DNA of 64,000 nt, taken from Dryocosmus kuriphilus. Its lineage: Eukaryota; Arthropoda; Insecta; Hymenoptera; Cynipidae. A model generated the notes under the pieces. It worked only from the letters and a program-made list of their open reading frames with translations, ran no database searches and was not told the DNA's origin. The stretch covers positions 85,327,583 to 85,391,582 of the forward strand of contig CM076193.1 of assembly GCA_038277395.1 (NCBI GenBank), in the 5' to 3' direction. Position numbers and translations under genes: made by a program. Positions 9,075 to 18,382 of the stretch are shown here, one piece after another. Positions within the stretch are counted from its first letter, which is position 1, and each line of letters starts with the position of its first letter.

Positions 9075-10510
9075 GGCGGTCTCTTACCTTCACGTTTTTG
9101 TGCTGCTAGATAGGCAGAACATTTCACTGAGCCTGGGACGTGGTTTGTTCCTTTCCCGTCTGTTGTTTCTGGGCACAAACAACACTTAGGCTCCTCAGTG
9201 CAAGTCGCAGCTTTGTGATTTTCTTGGCCACATCGCCAGCAAAGCTTGCTGCGATCGGCCGCCTTGCATCCAGTTGCAAGGTGTCCATAGCCGTGGCAAC
9301 GATAACATCTAGTGACGCGACTGCCGAGTCTGACACGACAGTTGACCCATCCAATTTTTATCCGTTCATTCTTGATTAGCATTAGTGCTGCAGTTTCGTT
9401 GAGCTCAACAAAGGCCATCACATTTCCACGGAAGTTAGTTTTCGTCAGGTTTACCCTGATTTCACCTACTTATACTTCCGTAAGAGTGGTCACTATACGC
9501 TCCTTTACATCGTCTGCCTCGACCGTGGCATCAAGATCGCGAATCTCAATTTGAGTCCGGGGGACCATTGACCGCACGCTCCCTGCCTCGCCAACTGCCT
9601 GTTGTAGTTTATCTACAAATGTCTCCTTGTTGCCAGATGAGTTTCCCAACTCAATGAGGACATCACCCTGCCGTGTTTCCCTGATGGCCTTAACCGCTAT
9701 ATCCATCTCGTCGGGTCTCACTTTCCTTTTGATATCCCGAAGGACGTCCGCATATTTTTTGCCCTCTGTCGGTCGGATCACGACCGCCGAGGATCTTGGT
9801 CTCCTTATGCTGTTACCTGCTGGTTTTCCCATAGCTGCTCTCCCTGAAGGAGTAGCCCCTGTTTTACCTGAGACGCGATCCACTGCTTTCCTCGTTTTGT
9901 GGCGGCCGACTACCTCGGACCACTTCTCGTTGTCTGATTTACGCTCGACTATCTGCACCTTTTTCCTTGGTTGTCTTTCCGTATCTTCCGTTGGGCTGGG
10001 TGTGCTCTCACCCCGCTTCCTTTTCTCCTTATACTTCGGAGTAGAGAGCTCTGCTTTCTCGTTTTTGGAGTGGTTTTGGACCATATCCAGTCGCGTGCCT
10101 CCCACTGTGCCTTTTATAAAGTTCTCTATTGCCGTTTGGCTTGACGAAATCTCATCAATTTTTTTGAGTGCAATCTCAACGCCTTCCCTGATATCATAAA
10201 ACATGTTTTTCTTCGTTTTGCAGAATTTCTCCATCCCTTCGAGACATTTCTTCAGCTCCGTGTAATGATTCTTGTGTGTCTCAAGTAGATTCTGTGCTTT
10301 GGTTACTTTTACCCTCGCAGCATGTTGTATGTCCTTCGTAGGTTCCTCGGTTATGTTGAACTCACAACCGAGCACCTCCTCGCAGCTTTTGTCCGCGCAG
10401 ATCTTCAGAGCTTTTACACTCTGATCATTATCTCCTTCACACTCACGTGTTTGATCCCCAACCTCACAAATAGTTTTATTTAAATTTTCAAGCTCCATTC
10501 TTAATCCCAC
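9065..10510 (-). pseudogene. R1-clade ORF1 (Gag-like) with one in-frame stop
   Basis: The frame starting at ATG 10510 encodes a ~481-residue nucleic-acid-binding Gag-like protein: a helical N-terminal half, a basic middle (KRKRGESTPSP and neighbours), then an RNA-binding fold and three CCHC knuckles (CYRCHGYGHLATGC, CWRCGQENHKAATC, CCLCPETTDGKGT.. with a distal C). A TAA at 9472-9470 stops it after 346 residues, and the same frame continues open immediately after it to 9065. The stop is the only visible lesion, so this is a recent nonsense change or an error. ORF1 normally packages the element RNA with the ORF2 product, so this copy would need a helper. Confidence 0.85.
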
Positions 10511-10839
10511 GAGTAGCTAGGGAAATAATAGGTCCACCCTCGCAGAGCCCCGCATGCGAGGGTAAGGTCTAAATACTCCAGGAGGCGACCTGGTATCCTA
10601 GAGACACCGTTTGCGACACCACACCCCTGGTGCCACGCAGCCTTAGGCACGGTTGTTCACGCCGTGGCTTGGGGGTTATTCCTTCGGGACCATCCCTGGA
10701 CCATTGTCCGCGACTGCTTATTTAACTTTGTAGCCGTATTCAGCAGAAACCCTCGGTACAGGGCCCCTCCATCCGCAACCTGAGGACGCGCCCGGTGGCC
10801 TGGTCAAGGGCCCCATCCGAATAAATCCGGATGGCCGGG

Positions 10840-10850
10840 AGCCGTAGTAG
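10840..10850. repeat. Target-site duplication, right copy
   Basis: AGCCGTAGTAG, identical to 5803-5813; it marks the 5' end of the R1 element. Confidence 0.85.
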
Positions 10851-11634
10851 TGGTAGTGGTAGTAGTAGCAGTAGTAGTATTAATACAACACAAACACCAG
10901 GTAATTTTATGACCAGACTCGACATCGAAATGAGTCAAATCTTATATTCTCCATTTTTAAGAGATGAATACGAAAAATGGAAAATGTATCGCCAAGTATT
11001 ACAAAAGTTTTTATTTTTTACCAGGGAATTAAGGAAGCAAAAAAATCCGATTAAAGAGCAGGATAGCCAGAGATATAAAAAGGAGCTAGATGTTCCGGGT
11101 AGCAGTAACAGTCGTAGTAGTAGTAGTGATGGTAGTGGGGGAGATGATTTAAAAAAAATTGATAATATTACGGCGACTATCCCGAAAAGTTTTAAAAATA
11201 AAGGTATAATTTTATTGCAACGCCTCTGTAAACCGGATGCACGAAGACGCGTAAAATGGAATTCAAAGGGCGAGGTCTTTATAGATGGTAGATCTTTAAA
11301 AAATGCAAATATTAGCGATCTTATAAACGATGCATTGAGGTTGCGAAAAACAACGAATCCACCGGGTCGGGGTCAGTTTGCAAACATCCTTCATGAAATC
11401 GGTGTGTCTAGAGAATTGATAGGAAACAAAAAGTATTTGAAAAAAAATATAAACTCCCCGAGAACGCTAGGCAAGCAGTCTAGAGCTAAACCATCGTCTC
11501 AGTTTTATGACTCGCCGTTGACCGATGACGAAGATAACGATGAGAGAGATGATGCTGCTCGAAGTAGAAGCAGAACCCGAATAATAAAAAACGCTGAGGG
11601 GTTGGTTAGGTCTGAGGAGAAAAAAAAAAAGTGA
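10840..11634 (+). pseudogene. Conserved Maverick protein of unknown function, 3' part (right of R1 insertion)
   Basis: The frame continues from the R1 target duplication (10840-10850) through a Ser/Gly microsatellite (AGT/GGT repeats to about 10880) into a ~240-residue helical, Lys-rich protein. Recognisable stretches are TRLDIEMSQIL, LLQRLCKPDARRRVKW and an ISDLINDALR helix, then an acidic patch and a basic tail. A TGA ends it at 11632-11634. It lies just before the integrase. The start codon lies 5 kb upstream at 5629, so this part would be made only from a fortuitous ATG (10831 is in-frame but is R1 sequence). Function unknown; the family is probably virion- or replication-associated by context. 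Confidence 0.7.
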
Positions 11635-11670
11635 GAAACGTGAGCATTGGCAATCTATTCTCCTGAGATC

Positions 11671-12763
11671 ATGGGGTTGTTAGAAAAGATATATTTTGAC
11701 CCGTCGCACGAGGCATCTTATGCAGGCATTGAAAAACTCGCAAATGCTGTGCGAGGAAGGGTTCCACGCGCAAAGGTGATTGAATGGTTGAAATCTCAAG
11801 ACTCATATAATCTACACATACCCATTCATCGGCGTTTCCGAAGAGCAAATTACGACGTATCAAATATAGATGACTTGTGGGAGGCAGATTTAGTTGATTT
11901 AAAGCACTTAAAGGATTCCAACGATTGATATTTGTATCTATTGGTTGTGATTGATGTGCTCAGTAAACACGCTTGGATTGAACCTCTTAAAGACAAATCC
12001 GCGAATGAAGTACGAAGAGCTTTTCAATGCATTCTCGAGAAAAGTGAAAAGTGAACCCCTGTCTGTTTTCAGAGTGATAGAGGAAAAGAGTTTCTTGGTG
12101 CTAGTTTTCAAAACTTTTTATCAAAACGCGACATAAGATTTCGTGCTGTACGAGATCCAAATGTTAAGGCTGCTGTAGTCGAACGATTCACCGCACACTC
12201 AAAGAACGTATGTGGCATTATTTTACACATCATAACACCCATCGATACATTGGCGTTTTACAACAACTGGTACAGGGGTATAATAATACACGACATTCCA
12301 GTATAGGCACGCGACCATCAGATGTAACTTTGGAAAATGCTTCAGAAGCCCGCTGAATATTCAGCGAAAATACGGTAGGAAAACATTGTACAGTAAACAG
12401 CCTAAATACAAGGTTGGTGATTACGTACGGATCAGTAGAGAGAAAGGCGTATTTGCGAAAGGTTATGAGGCTGGTTGGACAGAAGAGATTTTTGTCATAA
12501 AACGTGTAATTACCAGACGGCTGCAGACTCCATATGTTTACAAATTAAAAAATCTTGCCGATGAGAATATAGACGGGGTTTTTTACGAACGAGAACTATC
12601 AGGTGTGAAGAAAAATACAGATATTAATGAGACCGAATTTATAATTGAACGTGTGATACGCAGTAGGGGTAAAGGTTCCAAAAAAGAGTTACTTGTCAAG
12701 TGGTTGGGATATTCTGATAAATTCAATTCTTGGATACCTGCTTCCGATATAAAAAAATTTTAG
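11671..12763 (+). pseudogene. Maverick/Polinton retroviral-type integrase with chromodomain, multiply disrupted
   Basis: The segments line up as one integrase. The N-terminal zinc-binding-like region and linker run from ATG 11671, followed by the first catalytic Asp in DLWEADLVDL (about 11875-11905). An in-frame TGA at 11926-11928 is followed in the same frame by LLVVIDVLSKHAWIEPL. A second TGA near 12049 follows, then the second Asp in QSDRGKEF and the Glu in an AAVVERF block. A frameshift near 12190 leads to the RTLKERMWHYF segment, which ends in a TGA near 12355. The C-terminal 12386-12763 part is open again and contains a chromodomain (IERVIRSRGKGSKKELLVKWLGY). Polinton integrases carry such a chromodomain. 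With at least two stops and two frameshifts it cannot encode active integrase. Confidence 0.85.
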
Positions 12764-12764
12764 A

Positions 12765-13745
12765 ATGAATAACGATCAATTTCATTTAATCATACCCAGT
12801 AACAGGAGCATGAAATATTTTCCAGACAATACCACATCTCATTTCACCACACGGTTACCACATGAAATCCGTTTGCAGGGTCGTTGGGTTGTTGGACTTA
12901 CAGAAATTCAATTTCCAAGAACATTTCTTCATGTGCGACACGAGTTGCCAGATAAGACTGAAAATCGCATAGCTCTAATGACGAATGTATCGAGTAGTTT
13001 GGAGGAGGCTGTAAATGGGAAAAATATCGAGAGAGAAACGCAAGAAGCGGTAATCGATGGAGAAGATTTACTTGATAAATACGCTCTCCCATTCATTCTC
13101 AAAGGTGATGACGAGTTGGCTGAGTTTAATGATAACAGCCTTAGAGATAAATATCGCTCGGGTATGTTGACTGTTAAATGGTTAAAACCTATTGTATCTG
13201 TCTTTCGGCCTGGTGTGTATTCACAGATAGCAGATCTCGTCCGAGCGATAAATCAGACACCCATTGTTGGAGAACACATAAGGCTAATCTTTAAGAAGGA
13301 CAACGACTGTTATGTCAAAATTGAAAAAATTTGTCAAGAAGATTGTACGATAAAAGGACGTCATTTTTTTGCGATCAGCGAAAAAGTATCTCGTATACTT
13401 GGATTTGCTCCACAACAGTTAATATCAGACCATTCTCATTATGCTAATCACCCACCAAGTCTAGTTCGTGGTTTACCCGAGAAAATGTTAGTTTCTTGCG
13501 ATATTTGTGAACTACACATTACGGATGATGCACAAACGCCTCTTTTACGAATTATACCTGTTGATACAAGAAACTATGTTTTTTCATCCACGCAGGTTTC
13601 ACAGTTTTCCTCTCCAACCTACATCTCTCTTCTTCACACGGAATTTCGCACGATAGAGATAGATATAAGGGATCATTTGGGCCAGGCTATACCATTCGAG
13701 TTTGGTACTCTAACGGTAACACTTCACTTTAAAAAAATTGATTAG
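12765..13745 (+). CDS. Candidate minor capsid (penton-like) protein of the Maverick cluster (326 aa)
   Basis: Intact frame whose ATG lies one base after the integrase stop (TAGAATG). The N-terminus (QFHLIIPSNRSMKYFPDNT, then LQGRWVVGLTEIQFP) and the strand-rich remainder resemble the protein regularly encoded immediately upstream of the F54H12.2-like capsid gene in invertebrate Mavericks. A single jelly-roll vertex/penton role is the likely function by size and position, but no structural match could be computed. An internal charged segment around residues 75-125 may be a surface loop. All codons are open, in contrast to the integrase just upstream. Confidence 0.65.
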   Translation: MNNDQFHLIIPSNRSMKYFPDNTTSHFTTRLPHEIRLQGRWVVGLTEIQFPRTFLHVRHELPDKTENRIALMTNVSSSLEEAVNGKNIERETQEAVIDGEDLLDKYALPFILKGDDELAEFNDNSLRDKYRSGMLTVKWLKPIVSVFRPGVYSQIADLVRAINQTPIVGEHIRLIFKKDNDCYVKIEKICQEDCTIKGRHFFAISEKVSRILGFAPQQLISDHSHYANHPPSLVRGLPEKMLVSCDICELHITDDAQTPLLRIIPVDTRNYVFSSTQVSQFSSPTYISLLHTEFRTIEIDIRDHLGQAIPFEFGTLTVTLHFKKID

Positions 13746-13804
13746 CGAGCTAGTAGTACTAGAGGAAGAAGAAGAAGAAAGAAACCATAAATGATCAAGT
13801 AATA

Positions 13805-14380
13805 ATGAGTTATTACATGGATTACTATACGACACAGGTTGGTGGAGGGGGAATATCAAAAGTTTATGTTGGCTCGAACTATCAGAGGGGCCATGGAATC
13901 GGTAGCTTTCTAGGCGGACTTTTTCGGCGTGTTTTGCCGATATTAGCACGAGGTGCTCGTACAGTTGGTAAGGAGGCCCTCCAATCAGGTGTTAACATTT
14001 TAAATGACATCGATATGAAAGTACCACCAAAACAGGCGTTTAACTCACGTTTTAAGGAGTCTGGTCAAAATTTAAAGAGAAAAGCCATGGATAAAATTGA
14101 CAATATGATGAGGGGCTCGGGTTATAAATTCGGTGTGAAAGATTTTAGAGCTCAGTTACCGGGTGTTCGTACTCTAGAGAGTGTCACACAGCGTATAAAA
14201 GGTATTGGACGGACAAAAGTTCAGAGACTTGTTACAAAGTGTAAGAAGAAGAAGAGCAATAATAATAAGAAGAAGACGAAGAAGCGGAGAGGGGTGAGAA
14301 GTATAAAATCTAGAAATAAAATCACCCGTAGCAGAAAAAAGAAAATTAACAAAAAAAACACAGAAAAAACAAAAGCGTAA
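13805..14380 (+). CDS. Basic virion-core-like protein (191 aa), pX/pVI-like
   Basis: Intact frame. Residues 1-30 are Tyr/Gly-rich (QVGGGGISKVYVG), followed by a hydrophobic amphipathic stretch GSFLGGLFRRVLPILARGAR and helices. The last ~45 residues are almost entirely Lys/Arg/Asn/Thr. A GSFLGGLFR-type amphipathic helix plus an extreme basic tail is typical of small adenovirus-like core or membrane-lytic capsid proteins and occurs between the two capsid genes in insect Mavericks. DNA condensation and capsid-interior roles are inferred. The A-rich tail region is prone to indels, so the exact C-terminus is uncertain. Confidence 0.6.
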   Translation: MSYYMDYYTTQVGGGGISKVYVGSNYQRGHGIGSFLGGLFRRVLPILARGARTVGKEALQSGVNILNDIDMKVPPKQAFNSRFKESGQNLKRKAMDKIDNMMRGSGYKFGVKDFRAQLPGVRTLESVTQRIKGIGRTKVQRLVTKCKKKKSNNNKKKTKKRRGVRSIKSRNKITRSRKKKINKKNTEKTKA

Positions 14381-14450
14381 ATCTACCGCAGGAAAAAATC
14401 GCTCAATTTTGGATATTTTTGGGGGCAAATAAGTGAATTATTATTATAAA

Positions 14451-15767
14451 ATGTCCTTTTTACACTCGCATTCTAGTGAGTGTTTGAAGACCGAATTAGA
14501 TCTTTTTTCTCTTCCACCCACTCAAACATCTATTGAAACATCTCAATGGGTTCATTACAAACCAGTGTCTGCCTTGACTGACGACGCACCTATAGAATTT
14601 GTAATCCCCGGACACGGGGAAGAATACATCGATCTCGCTCATACTATGATCAATGCACGCGTCAAATTGGAAGCGCCGGCAGAGACTGTTGTAAATGCAG
14701 AAAGTCGGAATACTGTAACGGTGATCAACAATCTACTTCACTCGATGTTCAATCAGGTGGATGTGCATTTCAATCAAAAACTCGTTTCTCCTCCAAACAA
14801 TGCATACGCGTACAGAGCATACCTGGAAACACTACTAAATTACGGACCAGCTGCAAAAAAAAGTCATCTGACTTCCGCTCTATGGTGTGCAGACACTGCA
14901 GGAAAAATGGAAGATTTGGGCGTCGAAGGTACAGGTACCGTACGCCGTCGAGCTTATTTTGGTGCAGGCGATACAATAGATCTAATCGGTCATTTACACT
15001 GCGGCGTTTTCAATCAAAACAAATTTCTTCTCAACGGAGTCGAGATGCGTCTTCGACTCGTACGGGCAAAAGATGCTTTTTGTCTTATGGACCCCCTCAA
15101 AAGCTGCAGTTTACACATTTTGGATGCGTCACTTCTTATTCGTCGACCAAAAATAAGCCCCGGTGTTTTGCTAGCACACGCAAAAGCTCTTGCTCACGGG
15201 ACGGCAAAATATCCTATAACAAGAGTCGAAGTCAAAGCGCTCACTTTACACGGAGGGATTCACGGTGAAACTCTTGATAATGTCATTCTCGGACAGCTAC
15301 CTAAAAGAATAATCATCGGTTTTGTCGAAAACAGAGCTTTCAATGGAAATAGACTACTTAATCCATTCAATTTTCGAAATTACAAGATAAATTTCTTGTC
15401 CCTTTATGTCGATGGAACACAGATACCCTCGAAACCACTGCAACCAGATTTTTCTGAAAAGAAACTTTACGTTGATGCATATCAAACTCTTTTCTCTGGA
15501 ACAGGTATTCACTTTCTTAATGAGGGTAATGAAGTTAATAGAATAGATTACGCTGGAGGATATTGCCTTTTTGCTTTTGATCTGACACCCGATCTTTCTG
15601 CAAACTGTTATTCTCACTGGAACCTCGTAAAACACGGAAGTCTTCGAATCGAGGTACGTTTTGAAGAGTCACTCGCAAACACCGTCAACTGTATTGTATA
15701 CGCAGAATATGACAATGTTTTGGAGATCGACGCCTCTAGACAGGTTATTGTCGACTTTGGAGGGTAA
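14451..15767 (+). CDS. F54H12.2-like protein, candidate Maverick major capsid protein (438 aa)
   Basis: Intact frame from ATG 14451 (MSFLHSHSSECLKTELDLF). The protein is of the invertebrate F54H12.2-like family, which sits in Maverick elements and is taken as their capsid (double jelly-roll) protein. Hallmarks seen are the ETSQWVHYKP block near residue 30, an IEFVIPGHGEEYIDL strand pair, VDVHFNQKLVSPPNNAYAYR around residue 105-125, and a C-terminal LTPDLSANCYSHWNLVKHG/LRIEVRFEE pair. The TAA stop overlaps an AATAAA hexamer (15767-15772), so the poly(A) signal may be built into the stop. Length is shorter than the ~600 aa of many Polinton major capsid proteins but usual for this family. Confidence 0.75.
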   Translation: MSFLHSHSSECLKTELDLFSLPPTQTSIETSQWVHYKPVSALTDDAPIEFVIPGHGEEYIDLAHTMINARVKLEAPAETVVNAESRNTVTVINNLLHSMFNQVDVHFNQKLVSPPNNAYAYRAYLETLLNYGPAAKKSHLTSALWCADTAGKMEDLGVEGTGTVRRRAYFGAGDTIDLIGHLHCGVFNQNKFLLNGVEMRLRLVRAKDAFCLMDPLKSCSLHILDASLLIRRPKISPGVLLAHAKALAHGTAKYPITRVEVKALTLHGGIHGETLDNVILGQLPKRIIIGFVENRAFNGNRLLNPFNFRNYKINFLSLYVDGTQIPSKPLQPDFSEKKLYVDAYQTLFSGTGIHFLNEGNEVNRIDYAGGYCLFAFDLTPDLSANCYSHWNLVKHGSLRIEVRFEESLANTVNCIVYAEYDNVLEIDASRQVIVDFGG

Positions 15768-16123
15768 TAAATCATTTCTGTCTCCAGCATCATTTTTCTC
15801 AGAACTTGCTAACTTATCTGTGTTTACATATACCATGTGGCAACAGGATGTGAATATTTTTTCCCGGTATCAGCGCTATCTGACGAAAATGCACCTGTGT
15901 AAAGATTAAAAGTGTGAGAAAGAAACCTCGTTAGCAAGCCTCGTTATGAAGTATGTGTCTTTTAAAGAAAAAACCATAAATAATGTTTTATTTCATCTCG
16001 AGTACTCTTACAAAGCGGATGTGTCATTAAGTGAGTTCTCCTTTGTGCGCGCCACGCGTCTCTTTGTCACAGCCGCATCGTCTTCGTGTTCATCATCAGA
16101 ACTTTTTATTGTGCGAAAATATT

Positions 16124-16927
16124 ATGGACTACGTAATTGATATTCAAGGATTTCGCGATCTTGCAAATCAGTTTATTGCAAAAAAAGTGGCTGTCATAGC
16201 ATTGGAGCATAATTATACAGGTCACTGGATAACTGCAGCACCTTATCCTTTCTCGGATCTCGATAACGCTGCGAGACAGCAAAATAATTGGTTAACCTGT
16301 TATTTTCACGGTATTGAATGGTTTGAGGGAGACACGCCTGTGAACCATCTGCTCTCTAATCTTCGTGATGTCGCAAAAATGGCAGGTCGAATTTATACTC
16401 GTGGTCGAGAAAAAGCTGCATTTTTGCAAAACAGTATGAGTAGGCAGATTATCAACCTGGAGGAGTTAACCTGTCCTGGCTTTAAAAAACTGGAGACCAA
16501 CCAGGATTACTGCTTTCATCACGGTGTGAAAAAAGGAAGACATTTCACATGTGCTCTCAATAACGCAAATAAATTGAAAACATGGCTTCAAAGTCCACGA
16601 CAAGAAGAAGAAATCTCGAAAAATAAAAAGGACTGCTCTAGCCGTAACAAGCTGGGAATGGTGGTTGCTTCGAGGAGTATCCCTGATAACATACAGATCT
16701 CTGTGAAAAAAATCAATCAGAGCGCTAGTGCTAGTGAATCATCTAATCATCTAAAAGTAGCAGATTTGCCTCATTTTGACAATCCTAGAAACAGTGATGG
16801 ACAGTCTTCAGATACTTCGAACGCTTCAAATAATACCGGGACATACAACTGGTGTATTCCCCGCGGATCGGATACCGAAGGTGTGGACGAGACCGGCTGC
16901 TTTAATTTTCAACACGGATCCACATAA
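16124..16927 (+). CDS. Conserved Maverick protein, possible DEDD-nuclease-like fold (267 aa)
   Basis: The start is set at ATG 16124 because the conserved block DIQGFRDLANQFIAKKVAVI begins there; upstream in-frame codons from 16031 look unconserved. Further features are HNYTGHWITAAPYPF, a YFHGIEWF motif, YTRGREKAAFL and HFTCALNNANKLKTWL. An initial acidic D-I-x-G strand, a mid E/W motif and a late H..CAL.NA helix recall DEDDh exonucleases, but the key residues cannot all be placed, so the nuclease idea is tentative. The last ~70 residues are Ser/Asn-rich and probably disordered. The final 152 nt overlap the protease frame. This protein type recurs in insect Mavericks; its function is unknown. 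Confidence 0.55.
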   Translation: MDYVIDIQGFRDLANQFIAKKVAVIALEHNYTGHWITAAPYPFSDLDNAARQQNNWLTCYFHGIEWFEGDTPVNHLLSNLRDVAKMAGRIYTRGREKAAFLQNSMSRQIINLEELTCPGFKKLETNQDYCFHHGVKKGRHFTCALNNANKLKTWLQSPRQEEEISKNKKDCSSRNKLGMVVASRSIPDNIQISVKKINQSASASESSNHLKVADLPHFDNPRNSDGQSSDTSNASNNTGTYNWCIPRGSDTEGVDETGCFNFQHGST

Positions 16928-17378
16928 TAAAAAAGGATCGCATTGGGTTGCTGTATATCTTGATCAAAATGGCCGAGGAACATATTTTGACAGCTACGGT
17001 CTACCGCCACTTGTTTCTCAACATATTTATCGCCTGCGAGGAAACTGTACCCTCTTCCGATGGAACACAAGAGAGTTACAAAGTTCGTCTTCGGTTATGT
17101 GCGGTCAGTTTTGCATTATTTTCCTGTATCATATGTGTAGTGGTTTTTCTTTGTGCGATTTTACCAAGCTTTTTAGCGAAAATCTGGTAGAAAATGATCG
17201 AATTGCTGCGAATTTTTATAAAATGATTTTAAAAAAATATATAATTGGGTCAAACGTTTTGCATAAGTCTGAAGACAGATTTCAAGGTGGTGATTATGGT
17301 CGAGGTGTCATTAATACACATCTTGAAGCCTGTGTTCAATCTTGTTCTTCACAACTTGCTACTTTATATCTAGCATAG
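16776..17378 (+). CDS. Maverick adenain-like cysteine protease (up to 200 aa)
   Basis: Catalytic order His-Asp-Gln-Cys matches adenovirus-type C5 proteases. Counting from ATG 16776, His56 lies in KKGSHWVAVY, Asp72 in YFDSYG, Gln102 in RELQSS and Cys109 in SVMCGQFC. Such proteases process capsid precursors during particle maturation in Polintons and adenoviruses. A conserved GVFPADRIP block at residues 26-34 marks the family start, so the true N-terminus may lie nearer residue 20 or, through a frame change, come from the preceding gene, whose 3' end overlaps 16776-16927 in another frame. No lesion is visible within the catalytic domain. AATAAA at 17727-17732 is a candidate poly(A) signal. Confidence 0.8.
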   Translation: MTILETVMDSLQILRTLQIIPGHTTGVFPADRIPKVWTRPAALIFNTDPHNKKGSHWVAVYLDQNGRGTYFDSYGLPPLVSQHIYRLRGNCTLFRWNTRELQSSSSVMCGQFCIIFLYHMCSGFSLCDFTKLFSENLVENDRIAANFYKMILKKYIIGSNVLHKSEDRFQGGDYGRGVINTHLEACVQSCSSQLATLYLA

Positions 17379-18053
17379 TATACCTACATTTAATTCGAAA
17401 CGATATGTGTTACCTTTAAGAGTTTATCAAAATGTATTTTTGCGATGCGTGTGTATATTAATATCTATATCTCTCTTGTTCTTCGTACTGTGTCACTTTT
17501 CCGTTTTAGTTTTAAGTTTTAAAAATGTCCTCGTTTTGGAAGATTGGAATGTTTTTCCTTTATTTTACGAAAATCAAATAATGTCCCTATCTATAATTAT
17601 TCCACGACTATTAATAATAATAATCATAATAATAATAATCACTAATTATAAGTGTATGTATCTTTTAGCTTTAAGTTGGTTTTACTAGGCGTAATTAGAT
17701 GTAGTTTTTTTTTTGAAAATCTGCTGAATAAATCTATTTTAATAGACTAACGAACATAAACCTGTTTTTCTCTTTTATTCTCCTCTTCTTTTAGAAAATA
17801 AGTTTATTATTTAACACTGACGTTTATTTTCTAATTGAAACCATTAAAATAAAATCATAGGTCTTAATTATTCATTTCAACATTAGTTTAACCATAGCTT
17901 CAGAATAATGCGCTAGCCAAACTTTTCGACAATTACATCAGTCCTATACAAACAAACATTCCCCACGACTTCAATCTATTCCATCGCTTCCGATAATATT
18001 CTTATCATTAGATAACACATCCAACTATACAAACAATACCGCACGCGACGAGG
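17379..18053. other. AT-rich spacer right of the Maverick-like cluster
   Basis: Holds an (AAT)-type simple tract around 17609-17640 and an AATAAA at 17727-17732. No gene and no inverted match to the left side of the cluster were recognised, so the right boundary of the element is undefined. Confidence 0.5.
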
Positions 18054-18382
18054 CCCATAGTTACCTGTACACACATCCGTGGAGTGGGGGCAGGGGTCAT
18101 TCACCTGTGCAAACAATAGCGGGCTCCATAGGACCGAGGAGTGGGGACACTGCCTGGCGACCCATAGTTACTTGTACATACATCCGCGGAGTGGGGGTAG
18201 GGGTCAATCACCTGTGCAAACAATGGTGGCTTCCATAAGACTGAGGAGTGGGGCACTGTCTGGCGGCCCATAGTTACTTCTACATACATCCGAGGAGTGG
18301 GGGTAGGGGTCACTCACCTGTGCAAACAATGACTGGCGCCATAGGGACGAGGAGTGGGGGTACTGTCTGGCGGGCCATAGTT
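18054..18382. repeat. 106-107-bp tandem repeat, three units
   Basis: Units start with CCCATAGTTAC at 18054, 18161 and 18267, with a partial fourth start at 18374. Each holds GAGTGGGGG and CACCTGTGCAAACAAT blocks; the copies differ by scattered substitutions. Adjacent units without spacers rule out a CRISPR-like layout. It lies about 0.9 kb upstream of the first Hip14 coding exon and is GC-rich compared with its flanks. Confidence 0.9.

Larger units (their letters stand above)
5814..10839 (-). mobile_element. R1-clade non-LTR retrotransposon, near full length
   Basis: About 5.03 kb on the minus strand: 5' UTR (10839-10511), ORF1 (10510-9065), ORF2 (9074-6039), a ~190-bp 3' UTR and a 34-nt poly(A) tail read as T at 5814-5847. 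It is flanked by the 11-bp direct repeat AGCCGTAGTAG. ORF1 and ORF2 overlap by 10 nt in different frames, as usual for R1-clade LINEs. ORF2 is fully open and ORF1 has a single stop. The GC content of the element is clearly higher than that of the host sequence. It landed in a serine-coding AGT/GGT trinucleotide tract of a Maverick gene, so it is not in the 28S rDNA site used by R1 proper. Confidence 0.9.

Noticed and set aside
9627..10199. 190-codon plus-strand frame
   Set aside because: Antisense to R1 ORF1; hydrophobic low-quality composition and no motif.
10740..10925. Leu-rich minus-strand frame resembling a signal peptide
   Set aside because: It spans the R1/Maverick junction and reads the antisense of the serine repeat tract; an artefact of the insertion.
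14174..14428. 84-codon minus-strand frame with hydrophobic runs
   Set aside because: Antisense of the Lys-rich tail of the basic core-like protein.
18054..18382. Regular repeats that could suggest a CRISPR array
   Set aside because: Units of 107 bp are directly adjacent without unique spacers, and the genome is eukaryotic; this is a tandem repeat.
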